A stretch of 64,000 nt of DNA, from positions 1-64,000 of the forward strand of contig JAUXUL010000001.1 of assembly GCA_030680795.1 (NCBI GenBank). The letters run 5' to 3'. Origin of the DNA: Anaerolineales bacterium. Lineage in GTDB: Bacteria > Chloroflexota > Anaerolineae > Anaerolineales > Villigracilaceae. Made by a program: the position numbers and the translations under genes. Shown here piece by piece: positions 35,432 to 43,545 of the stretch; the stretch's first letter is position 1; every line of letters starts with the position of its first letter. The notes beneath the pieces are model-generated. The model saw only the letters and a program-made list of their open reading frames with translations. It searched no databases and was not told the origin of the DNA.

Positions 35432-35462
35432 GGAGGAGGCGCTTTTTTCCAGCGCCTCCTCC
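35432..35462 (+). promoter_or_regulatory. Intercistronic hairpin between binding protein and permease genes
   Basis: GGAGGAGGCGC, a 9-nt T-rich loop, GCGCCTCCTCC: 11 perfect base pairs, no T-run after it. Such stems protect the upstream mRNA and give more binding protein than permease, as in other sugar ABC operons. Confidence 0.7.
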
Positions 35463-35485
35463 AAATCCTAAAGGAAAGAGTGTTG

Positions 35486-36430
35486 ATGAACCAGTTATCT
35501 TTCATCTCTCGTTGGAATGCCTTACAAGCCCGTGAAGCCCGCCTGGCGTGGCTTCTGCTTTTCCCAACGGCACTGATTGTCTTTGGGCTGATCATCTTTC
35601 CGGCTGTTTTCAGCGTTTGGATCAGTTTTCACGATGTAGGGCTTCGCAATCTCAACGATGTCTTTCATGCGCCATTCGCTGGCTGGTCAAACTACACTCG
35701 TGTTTTCCAGGATTTTGCCTTCAAATACCAGGGTCCGACCAATTGGGGCGCCGCTGTCACGAGCATTGTTTATTCCTTTTCATCCACCGTGCTGACCGTG
35801 CTGATCGGGCTGTTTGCTGCACTGCTGCTCAACCGCCCGTTTATCGGTCGGGGCATGACCAGAGCCATCTTCCTTTTCCCTTATGTCGCCCCGATTGTCA
35901 GCGTTGCCTTTGTCTGGCGTTGGATCCTGGACCCTCGTCCATCCGGGGTCGTCAATGACCTCCTCATGCGATTGGGTGTTATTGAATTGCCGCTGGGGTA
36001 TTTATCCACACGAGGTCTGGCATTATTGCTGGTTATTATTTTTGAAGCTTGGCGCTATTTTCCCTTTGCCATGTTAATGATCCTGGCTCGCCTGCAAGCC
36101 ATTGATAACACCCTCTACGAAGCTGCCGAAGTGGATGGCGCCAACACCTGGCAAAAATTTAGTTTCATCACTCTGCCCGAATTGCGCTATGTGTTGGGCG
36201 CCATTTTCCTGCTGCGTCTGATGTGGACCTTTAATAAATTCGATGACATCTTCTTGCTTACCGGCGGCGGCTTCGGGACAAAGGTATTGCCAGTGTTGAC
36301 CTATGAGTTCAGCTTCCGCCTGTTTGACTTTGGGCGTGGGGCAGCCACCGCGATGACCTTGCTGGTTTTGTTGATTGTATTCATGCTGATCTACGTGCGC
36401 GTGGTGATGCGAAACGTTGATGAACAATAA
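35486..36430 (+). CDS. Sugar ABC transporter permease (MalF/UgpA type)
   Basis: About 314 residues, six membrane helices. The EAA loop is visible (YEAAEVDGANTWQKFSFITLPEL). ATG at 35486 is better spaced from AAAGGAAAG than the GTG six bases before. Forms the channel with the next gene product. Confidence 0.9.
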   Translation: MNQLSFISRWNALQAREARLAWLLLFPTALIVFGLIIFPAVFSVWISFHDVGLRNLNDVFHAPFAGWSNYTRVFQDFAFKYQGPTNWGAAVTSIVYSFSSTVLTVLIGLFAALLLNRPFIGRGMTRAIFLFPYVAPIVSVAFVWRWILDPRPSGVVNDLLMRLGVIELPLGYLSTRGLALLLVIIFEAWRYFPFAMLMILARLQAIDNTLYEAAEVDGANTWQKFSFITLPELRYVLGAIFLLRLMWTFNKFDDIFLLTGGGFGTKVLPVLTYEFSFRLFDFGRGAATAMTLLVLLIVFMLIYVRVVMRNVDEQ

Positions 36431-36443
36431 GAGAAAGGTGAAA

Positions 36444-37346
36444 ATGATTGAGACGAGACGCATGAATCTGATCCAACACCTGGCCCACCGCTTTTCTCTC
36501 AGGCAAATCGCCTTTTTACTGATCCTGACCTTTTTTCTGACCAGTATCCTGTTTCCGTTCTATTGGATGATCAGTTCATCCTTCAAGACCCAGGCTGAGA
36601 TCGGCGGTAGACAACCCGTTTATATTCCTTCTGCTATTCGTTTGGATGCCTACCGTGAGTTATTCGATCCATCCCATCCGAGTTTTCAGAACTTTGGCGC
36701 CAACATCTTTAATAGCCTGATGGTTTCTATCCCAACCGCCCTGATTGCTGTCATTCTATCTGTACTGGGCGCTTATGCGATTGCCCGATTGAAGTTCAAA
36801 GGCAAAAACCTGTTCTTGAACGGCGTATTGATGGTCTACCTGTTGCCGGGCGTGTTGCTGATCATCCCGCTTTTTTCGATGCTGGCCAACATCGGTGATC
36901 GTATGGGTTTCAACGTGCAGGATAATCTGAGTGTGCTGATTGTCACTTACCTGGCGCAAACCCTGCCGGTTGCCATGTACATGCTGACCAACTATTTCCG
37001 CACCATCCCGGACGAGATCGAGCAGGCCGCCCTGATCGACGGTTGCAGCCGTTTGGGGGTGATCTGGCGTGTCACCCTCCCGCTGGCCATCCCGGCTTTG
37101 GTTTCGGTTTTCATTTACACATTCATGATCGCCTGGAATGAATTTCTGTATGCCCTGGTCTTCTTGAACAGCCGGGAGTTATTCACCATGCCGATCAAGG
37201 TCAATACCATCTTCAACGACCCCAGTCCGCGCCCGCATGTGGTCATGGCAGCATCTACTATCATGACCATTCCGGTTGTGGTGTTGTTCCTTGCACTGGA
37301 AAGATTCCTGGAAGAAGGCTTGACCGCAGGCGGCGTCAAAGGATGA
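36444..37346 (+). CDS. Sugar ABC transporter permease (MalG/UgpE type)
   Basis: About 300 residues from the ATG at 36444, after GAGAAAGGTG. Six membrane helices and the EAA loop EQAALIDGCSRLGVIWRVTLPL are visible. It follows the first permease by 13 bp. With no ATPase gene nearby, ATP hydrolysis must come from a separate subunit. The C-terminal GLTAGGVKG is the usual end of this family. Confidence 0.92.
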   Translation: MIETRRMNLIQHLAHRFSLRQIAFLLILTFFLTSILFPFYWMISSSFKTQAEIGGRQPVYIPSAIRLDAYRELFDPSHPSFQNFGANIFNSLMVSIPTALIAVILSVLGAYAIARLKFKGKNLFLNGVLMVYLLPGVLLIIPLFSMLANIGDRMGFNVQDNLSVLIVTYLAQTLPVAMYMLTNYFRTIPDEIEQAALIDGCSRLGVIWRVTLPLAIPALVSVFIYTFMIAWNEFLYALVFLNSRELFTMPIKVNTIFNDPSPRPHVVMAASTIMTIPVVVLFLALERFLEEGLTAGGVKG

Positions 37347-37373
37347 TTTTTGACATTCTAAACTTTTGCATAT

Positions 37374-37409
37374 GGCTGTGCCGGCATTTCACATGCCCGC
37401 ACGGCTTTT
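37374..37409 (+). terminator. Imperfect terminator after the ABC operon
   Basis: GGCTGTGCCGGCAT-ttcac-ATGCCCGCACGGC followed by TTTT. One bulge in the stem. It separates the transporter operon from the phosphorylase gene. Confidence 0.6.
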
Positions 37410-37422
37410 GAAAGAGCCATAC

Positions 37423-37506
37423 ATGCGCATCAGTTTTATCGGCAACCCGCTTGTAAACTTCCTGCAAAGCAATACTCTGGCTTTTGAGTTCAAAGAGGGC
37501 GCATGA
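37423..37506 (+). pseudogene. 27-codon fragment, possibly the N terminus of a lost enzyme
   Basis: Reads MRISFIGNPLVNFLQSNTLA, then FEFKEGA and stop. It looks like the start of a longer alpha/beta or glycosidase protein, but no known family is recognised and no Shine-Dalgarno is strong. The rest of 37347-37704 shows only the terminator before it and nothing else I can support. A lost glycosidase downstream of a sugar ABC operon is plausible. Confidence 0.3.
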
Positions 37507-37704
37507 CTAAATTTCGCTGATTACATCAGCGAATAATGCCTTATGAAAGATCAAGCAGGATGCAAATTGATGGCGTCATAGGGGAACACACATTAATAAA
37601 AAAGCAAATTAATCATAATCGGCAATATTTGTGGCAAAATTATTAAATAATTTTCATCGTCGCCAGGAGAGTATACTCATGGGAGCTTATTACTAAATTT
37701 AACA

Positions 37705-39510
37705 ATGACAACCCTACTATCTCACCTCACTTTCCTGTATGGTACGGATTTAGCGCCACAACTACTTGACCGCACTCATAAACTTGTGGCAATCTATCAA
37801 AGACGAATCTCTGTGCGCAACAATGAGTTAACGGAGCGAGATTCAATCCTCATTACCTATGGCGACCAGGTTCAATCGCCAAATAAAACCCCTTTACAGA
37901 CCTTAAGCACATTTTGCAAACAACATTTAACAGGTGTCGTAGGTGGAATCCACATCCTGCCGTTCTACACTTGGACATCCGATGATGGCTTCTCAGTAGT
38001 GGATTATCGCAAGGTCGATTCTGTTTTGGGGGATTGGGATGATATTTCTACCATGCAAAGCCATTTCCGCTTGATGTTCGACGGCGTGATCAATCACATC
38101 TCGGCGCAAAGTAAGTGGTTCAAGGGATTTTTACGCGACGATTTGCGTTATCGCGATTACTTTATTACAGTGGCAGGCTCGCCTGATCTTTCGCAGGTGG
38201 TTCGTCCGCGTGCTTTGCCATTGCTGACGACATTCGAGACGTCATCGGGCAAAAAACAAGTATGGACAACGTTCAGCGATGACCAGATTGATTTGAATTT
38301 TCAAAACCCTGAAGTATTGCTTGAAATCCTCGACATCCTACTCCTGTATGTGGAACGCGGCGCGACTTTCATCCGTCTTGACGCGGTTGCTTATCTATGG
38401 AAAGAAATCGGCACCAATTGTATTCACCTGCCGCAAACTCATCATGTGATTCAATTCCTGCGTGCCGCGTTGAACGAAGTTGCTCCGCATGTTCATTTGA
38501 TCACCGAGACCAACGTGCCGCATGTGGATAACATCTCCTATTTCGGCGATGGAACGGACGAAGCCCAACTCGTTTATAACTTTGCCCTGCCGCCATTAAC
38601 CCTGCATACGTTCCACACAGGTGACGCGCGTGTGCTTTCAAATTGGGCAAAGACACTGACAGTGCCATCTGATAAAACGACCTTCTTCAACTTCCTTGCT
38701 TCGCATGACGGCATTGGCTTGAACCCCGCGCGCGGAATCTTATCAAGCGAAGAAATTGATTCGCTGGTCAATAAAACACTCGAACACGGCGGCTTGGTTT
38801 CCTACAACCACAACGCGGATGGTTCGCAAAGTCCGTATGAGATGAACATCAATTACTTTGACGCGTTGTCAAACCCACAAAATCTGCTTCAGGCTGCGTC
38901 CCCGCCGCCGTCCCACAGGGATATTTCGCAAAGGACGGCGGCAGGAGCAAGTTTTGAAACCTTGGACTTGCAAGTGGATCGTTTTATCGCCGCGCAAGCG
39001 ATCATGCTCTCGCTCCTCGGCGTGCCTGGCATTTACTTTCACAGTTTGTTCGGCTCACGCGGCTGGATCGAAGGCGTGAAACAGACAGGACGAAACCGCA
39101 CTATCAATCGTGAGAAGTTACAATATGATCAATTGCAAAACGAACTCACGAATGAAAACTCGTTGCGTTCAAAAATCTTCGCACGCTATCGCCAATTGCT
39201 TTTAGCGCGAAGCAGTTCACCTGCATTTCATCCACACGGCACGCAACGCGTGCTGGATCTGGGTGGGGCTATCTTCGCCCTTGTCCGCCAGTCTCCGACA
39301 GGCTGCCAGCATGTTCTCTGTCTGCAAAATGTTTCAAATGAGATTCAGACCGTCATAGTGGATTTCGAAGAGGTTTTTGGTTTAGAACTGCAGGGCAGCT
39401 GGCTTCTTGATTTAATCCAAGGCAAACGATTCAATATTCGGCGAAAGACACCGCTCCATACGCTCCCATATCAAACGCGCTGGCTGATTCGAGAAAAGAA
39501 AAGCAAATGA
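37705..39510 (+). CDS. GH13_18 sugar phosphorylase (glucosylglycerate or sucrose phosphorylase type)
   Basis: 601 residues. Catalytic parts of subfamily GH13_18 are present: nucleophile Asp in FIRLDAVAYLWKEIG, acid/base Glu in HLITETNVPH, and the third Asp in FLASHDGIGLNP. The GTNCIHLPQTH stretch after the nucleophile is typical of this group. The enzyme splits an alpha-glucoside with phosphate to give glucose 1-phosphate. Candidates are sucrose, glucosylglycerol and 2-O-glucosylglycerate; the GpgS gene 6 kb downstream favours glucosylglycerate. Weak translation signal (no clear Shine-Dalgarno). Confidence 0.82.
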   Translation: MTTLLSHLTFLYGTDLAPQLLDRTHKLVAIYQRRISVRNNELTERDSILITYGDQVQSPNKTPLQTLSTFCKQHLTGVVGGIHILPFYTWTSDDGFSVVDYRKVDSVLGDWDDISTMQSHFRLMFDGVINHISAQSKWFKGFLRDDLRYRDYFITVAGSPDLSQVVRPRALPLLTTFETSSGKKQVWTTFSDDQIDLNFQNPEVLLEILDILLLYVERGATFIRLDAVAYLWKEIGTNCIHLPQTHHVIQFLRAALNEVAPHVHLITETNVPHVDNISYFGDGTDEAQLVYNFALPPLTLHTFHTGDARVLSNWAKTLTVPSDKTTFFNFLASHDGIGLNPARGILSSEEIDSLVNKTLEHGGLVSYNHNADGSQSPYEMNINYFDALSNPQNLLQAASPPPSHRDISQRTAAGASFETLDLQVDRFIAAQAIMLSLLGVPGIYFHSLFGSRGWIEGVKQTGRNRTINREKLQYDQLQNELTNENSLRSKIFARYRQLLLARSSSPAFHPHGTQRVLDLGGAIFALVRQSPTGCQHVLCLQNVSNEIQTVIVDFEEVFGLELQGSWLLDLIQGKRFNIRRKTPLHTLPYQTRWLIREKKSK

Positions 39511-39634
39511 ATGAAAGATGTCTTGAAGCGATCAATTCCAGAATCCCAAAAATGATATTGGTACAATAAGATTGTTCAGTATCGACCCAAACAGGGAATA
39601 TTTGCCTTATGCAACACGAACAGGAGTAAATGTT

Positions 39635-40720
39635 ATGAATCGAAATGATGTACAACAACTACAATCTTTGAGCGATCCTCTTTCACTATCCATTCTATTG
39701 CCAACCAATCGCTCTCATCCGGAAAATCAGCAGGATACAATCAGACTAAAAAACTTAGTATCTGAGGCAACCGATCGTTTGGTAACTCAATATGGAAAAC
39801 GTGAAGTCGAACCTTTGTTAACCCGTTTGGAAGCGCTGACTGCCCAGGTTGATTTCCGCAACACACTCGATGGTTTGGCTCTTTATGTGAGTCCCAACTT
39901 TTCCCGACAGTATGTCCTGCCTTTCTTATTGAAAGAGCGGGTTATCCTCGACCAGACATTTGCCACACGTGATCTGGTGTTTGCTCTCCATCGCAGTCCC
40001 CGCTACTGGACGCTCGTACTGAGCGAAAAACCAACCCGGTTATTTGAAGGGCTCCGTGATACTCTGATAGAGATCAGGGAGGGCGAATTTCCAATGATGC
40101 ATCTGGGACCGGGCGGGGCTGAATCATTGCCGGGCGGATTCGGCATTAAACGGTCAGGTATACGGGATGAATATGATCGGCAATTCTTCCGTCATGTGGA
40201 TGAAGCCTTTGAACACTTCCAGTCCGCCGATCCACTGCCCCTTACTGTTGTAGGCGTGCAGCGCAATTTAGCCTTCTTCGAAGAAGTTTCAAAACATAAT
40301 AACTCGACCCTGTGTACTCTCGAAGGCAGTCACGACAAGACCTCGCCGCACGAATTGGGAGAGCTTGTTTGGCCGCTGGTGCAGGAAGGACTGGCAAGCC
40401 AGAGAAAAGAAGTCTTTAACGAGTTGGGAAAAGCAATAGGAGCCAGACAGTTTGCTTCCGGCATTCAGTCGGTCTGGCAAGCCGCGCAGGAGGGGCGCGG
40501 CGCCATCCTGCTCGTGGAACAGGGTTTTCACACTTCAGCTCGTCTTGATTCCACTGGAATTAACCTGATACCTGCCGATAACCTGGCTGAAGCGGGTATT
40601 TTGGATGATGCTGTGGATGAACTCATTGAAACCGTGTTGTCAAAAGGCGGGCAGGTAGTCTTCACAGAGGATGGCACACTGGAGCTTCACCAGCGCATCG
40701 TTTTGATTTTGCGTTATTAA
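39635..40720 (+). CDS. BaeRF-family protein (archaeo-eukaryotic release factor 1-like)
   Basis: About 361 residues from the ATG at 39635 (AGGAGT upstream). The segments SLSILLPTNRSHPENQQDTIRL, GLALYVSPNFSRQYVLPF and DELIETVLSKGGQVVFTEDG match the baeRF_family3 pattern: an N-terminal domain, a central RNase-H-like fold and a C-terminal domain related to the L7Ae-like part of eRF1. These proteins may act on stalled or special ribosomes, but no GGQ loop is visible. Location in the osmolyte cluster suggests stress-linked expression. Confidence 0.72.
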   Translation: MNRNDVQQLQSLSDPLSLSILLPTNRSHPENQQDTIRLKNLVSEATDRLVTQYGKREVEPLLTRLEALTAQVDFRNTLDGLALYVSPNFSRQYVLPFLLKERVILDQTFATRDLVFALHRSPRYWTLVLSEKPTRLFEGLRDTLIEIREGEFPMMHLGPGGAESLPGGFGIKRSGIRDEYDRQFFRHVDEAFEHFQSADPLPLTVVGVQRNLAFFEEVSKHNNSTLCTLEGSHDKTSPHELGELVWPLVQEGLASQRKEVFNELGKAIGARQFASGIQSVWQAAQEGRGAILLVEQGFHTSARLDSTGINLIPADNLAEAGILDDAVDELIETVLSKGGQVVFTEDGTLELHQRIVLILRY

Positions 40721-40743
40721 TCGGTTGAAAAGGATATTCACAG

Positions 40744-42123
40744 ATGGGCTTGAAAAAATCTCTTAAAATCTCTCAACCTCTGCCCAATCATCACATCGGT
40801 TTTATTTCAACCCGCTTCGCAGGCACAGACGGCGTTTCGCTTGAAACAGAAAAATGGGCAGCCGTGCTGGAACGGCTGGGACACAAGTGTTTCTATTTTG
40901 CAGGCAAATGCGATCGAAACGCAGACCAGTCCCAGGTCGTGCCTGAGGCGTTTTATCGTCATCCCGAAATTGACAGGATCAATCAGCAGGCATATTCGGG
41001 CAGTTGGACGGTCACGAAAGAAGCGCGCGAATCCCATCCTGAAATGTCCGACTTACATAAGGATTTTTTTTCTATCTATGTGCGCCCGCCGCAAATGACG
41101 CGCCGCGTCAACGAATTGAAAGAATATTTCAAGGAAGAGTTGTACAAATTTGTTCGTCGTTTTGACTTGGAAATTCTTGTGATCGAGAACGCAGTCACGA
41201 TCCCGCTTAACCTGCCGCTTGGTCTGGCGTTGACGGAGTTCATTGCCGAGACGGGTTTCCCCACCATCGCGCACCATCATGATTTTTATTGGGAGCGCCA
41301 GCGCTTTCAAGTCAATTGCGTGGGAGATTATCTTGCGGCGGCATTTCCGCCCAACCTGCCCTCGATTCGACACGTGGTCATCAACTCATTGCAAGCCCAA
41401 CAGATCGCTTCGCGTTACAGCTTGACCTCGCGTGTGATCCCCAACGTGATGGACTTTGACTCCCATCCACCTGATCCTGATCACGATCCTTACACTCAGT
41501 CCATCCGCGCAGACTTTGGTATTGAACCAGGCGAATATTTTTTCCTGCAACCCACGCGCGTCATCCAACGCAAAGGCATCGAACATGCCGTTGAACTTGT
41601 GCGCCGACTTGGGCTTCCTGCGAAACTCGTCATCTCACATGCTTCGGGCGATGAAGGCCCGGACTATGAGAAACACGTGCGCGAATATGCCCGTCTTTTG
41701 GATGTGACTGTTCGCTTTGAATCCGACCAGGTGCAGGATAAACGCGGCACCACAAAGGATGGCAAAAAGATTTACACACTGGGAGATGTTTATCCACATG
41801 CCGACCTTGTCACCTATCCATCCGCCATGGAAGGGTTTGGCAACGCCTTCCTCGAAGCTGTGTATTATCACCGTCCGATTTTGGTCAACAACTATTCCAT
41901 CTATGAAGTGGATATCAAACCCAAAGGCTTTCGCGCGGTCTGGTTCGATGGCTTCATCAGTAAAGATACTCTTGGGGTGGTTCGTTACATTCTGCAAAAT
42001 CCAACACAGGCGCAGGAATGGGCGGAGGAGAATTATCAACTTGCAAAAAGATATTTCTCCTTCACAGTTTTGGAGCGCCGTTTGCAATCCATTCTGGCAG
42101 ATTGTTTGGGACAACAAATATGA
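40744..42123 (+). CDS. GT4 glycosyltransferase, candidate mannosylglucosylglycerate synthase
   Basis: 459 residues, two Rossmann-like halves of GT-B type. FISTRFAGTDGVSLETEKWAAVL is the acceptor-side glycine loop; FFLQPTRVIQRKGIEHAVELV and ADLVTYPSAMEGFGNAFLEA (with the E-x7-E type motif) mark the donor side. In bacteria making mannosylglucosylglycerate, a GT4 enzyme adds mannose to glucosylglycerate or its phosphate; this gene lies beside a GpgS gene and a phosphatase gene. The specific activity is inferred from context only. Confidence 0.72.
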   Translation: MGLKKSLKISQPLPNHHIGFISTRFAGTDGVSLETEKWAAVLERLGHKCFYFAGKCDRNADQSQVVPEAFYRHPEIDRINQQAYSGSWTVTKEARESHPEMSDLHKDFFSIYVRPPQMTRRVNELKEYFKEELYKFVRRFDLEILVIENAVTIPLNLPLGLALTEFIAETGFPTIAHHHDFYWERQRFQVNCVGDYLAAAFPPNLPSIRHVVINSLQAQQIASRYSLTSRVIPNVMDFDSHPPDPDHDPYTQSIRADFGIEPGEYFFLQPTRVIQRKGIEHAVELVRRLGLPAKLVISHASGDEGPDYEKHVREYARLLDVTVRFESDQVQDKRGTTKDGKKIYTLGDVYPHADLVTYPSAMEGFGNAFLEAVYYHRPILVNNYSIYEVDIKPKGFRAVWFDGFISKDTLGVVRYILQNPTQAQEWAEENYQLAKRYFSFTVLERRLQSILADCLGQQI

Positions 42124-42209
42124 ACATTAAGTCAAAACCAATCCACAGATTTTGCAGATTACACAGAATTATTTTTTCCTTCAAAAATAAGCGAAATCCC
42201 CTGGCACTG

Positions 42210-42228
42210 CCCGCCAGGGCAAGTGTGC
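42210..42228. repeat. 19-bp repeat, copy 1
   Basis: CCCGCCAGGGCAAGTGTGC is identical to 49810-49828. Both copies lie in short non-coding gaps and both are preceded by GCACTG. Part of a dispersed intergenic element. Confidence 0.7.
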
Positions 42229-42259
42229 TTAATCTGCGGATAAAACGGAGCGGCAATAT

Positions 42260-43471
42260 ATGAACATCGCCCTGCTTCATTACTCAGTTCCGCCCATTGT
42301 CGGCGGTGTGGAAAGCGTGATCGCCCATCATGCGCGGCTGATGTCTGCGGATGGACATTCTGTCCGCTTGATCGCGGCGCGCGGTGAAGGATTGAACGAA
42401 AACATACCCTTGATTTCAATTCCTTTTGCAGACTCACGCCACGCGCGTGTGACGAAAATGAAAGAGCAATTGGATCGGGGTGAAGCGACAAAGGATTTCG
42501 AGTCGTTGCGCGATGAACTCGCCAAACAATTGCAGGACGCTTTCTCTGGTGTGGATATTTTGATCGCGCACAACGTCTGCTCGCTGAATAAAAACCTCGC
42601 GCTGACCGCCGCGCTTCATCAATTGCACGCTGCGCGAAAATTGCCGCGCCTGATCCTCTGGCATCATGACCTGGCATGGACGACGCCACGTTATCAACCT
42701 GAACTGCACGATGGCTATCCCTGGGATTTGTTGCGTACCAACTGGGGCAACACCATGCATGTCGTTGTTTCAGAACTTCGTCGCAGGGAATTGTCGGATT
42801 TAATGAAACTTGAGCCTGCTTCCATCCATGTGATTCCCAACGGCGTGGATGCGGCGCGCTTTTATAAACTTGAACCGCAAACCCAAACCCTGCTTGAACA
42901 AACGCATTTGCTGGAGGCCGCGCCCATTCTGCTTTTACCTGTCCGCGTGACGCCGCGCAAGAATATTGAACTGGCTTTGTATACTCTGGCTGAACTACGA
43001 AAGCAATTTCCAAATGCCGCACTGCTGGTGACGGGCCCCCTGGGTCCGCATAATGGGGACAATCTCAAATACTTCGAGATGCTCACAAGTTTACGCACGC
43101 AATTGGGTTTGCAAGGTTCGGTTCATTTCCTTGCCGAACTTGTAGATTCCTTCCTGCCAGATGAAGTCATCGCGGATTTTTATCGTATTTCAGATGCGCT
43201 CTTCTTCCCCAGCCGCGAAGAGGGCTTTGGGATTCCGTTGATCGAAGCCGCATTCAGTCATTTGCCCGCCTTTTGCGCGGATATCCCTCCCCTGCGCGAG
43301 TTGGGCATAAGTGACGCGGCTTTCTTTTCGCCCGATGAAAACCCCGCCAAGATCGCGGCATTGCTTGCTGAGTATTTTCAATCTGCCTCACCCGCACGTC
43401 TCGCCATGCGCGCGCGTTCATCCTTCCGCTGGGAAGCGATCTATCATCAACACATCGCGCCGATATTATAA
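42260..43471 (+). CDS. GT4 glycosyltransferase
   Basis: 403 residues. HYSVPPIVGGVESVIAHHARLM is the N-terminal glycine-rich loop; LLPVRVTPRKNIELALYTLAEL and DALFFPSREEGFGIPLIEAAF the donor-binding part with the E-x7-E motif. Sugar donor and acceptor unknown. Position between the other GT4 gene and GpgS suggests it works on the same glycerate glycosides, or extends them. It ends one base before the structured element at 43473. Confidence 0.83.
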   Translation: MNIALLHYSVPPIVGGVESVIAHHARLMSADGHSVRLIAARGEGLNENIPLISIPFADSRHARVTKMKEQLDRGEATKDFESLRDELAKQLQDAFSGVDILIAHNVCSLNKNLALTAALHQLHAARKLPRLILWHHDLAWTTPRYQPELHDGYPWDLLRTNWGNTMHVVVSELRRRELSDLMKLEPASIHVIPNGVDAARFYKLEPQTQTLLEQTHLLEAAPILLLPVRVTPRKNIELALYTLAELRKQFPNAALLVTGPLGPHNGDNLKYFEMLTSLRTQLGLQGSVHFLAELVDSFLPDEVIADFYRISDALFFPSREEGFGIPLIEAAFSHLPAFCADIPPLRELGISDAAFFSPDENPAKIAALLAEYFQSASPARLAMRARSSFRWEAIYHQHIAPIL

Positions 43472-43472
43472 A

Positions 43473-43529
43473 TTTGGAGTACAGAAGCCTGCTTCTGGTT
43501 GTGCGAACAGCAATCTGTTCGACTCCAAA
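43473..43529 (+). ncRNA. Compact three-way-junction RNA element before the USP-GpgS gene
   Basis: Outer stem TTTGGAGT (43473-43480) with ACTCCAAA (43522-43529), 8 perfect pairs. Inside it are CAGAAGC-ct-GCTTCTG (43482-43497) and CGAACAG-caat-CTGTTCG (43504-43521 including the last G). Junction strands are 1, 6 and 0 nt. It lies directly after the stop of the GT4 gene and is followed by GGGAAAGGATAATCCC, whose GGGA/TCCC could hide the ribosome site of the next gene. It is either a cis-acting RNA leader or a dispersed palindromic repeat of that shape; not a tRNA. Confidence 0.6.
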
Positions 43530-43545
43530 GGGAAAGGATAATCCC

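Noticed and set aside
42159-43022. Long open frame (287 codons) on the minus strand over the second GT4 gene
   Set aside because: It lies wholly antisense to a gene with clear glycosyltransferase motifs and its product has the Arg/Ser/Cys-rich, low-complexity look of a shadow frame.
43473-43529. tRNA-like shape, because of the outer 8-bp stem and TTCGACTCC near the 3' end
   Set aside because: No anticodon arm of the right size, loops of 2 and 4 nt, no CCA-type end or D-loop bases; it is a different structured element.
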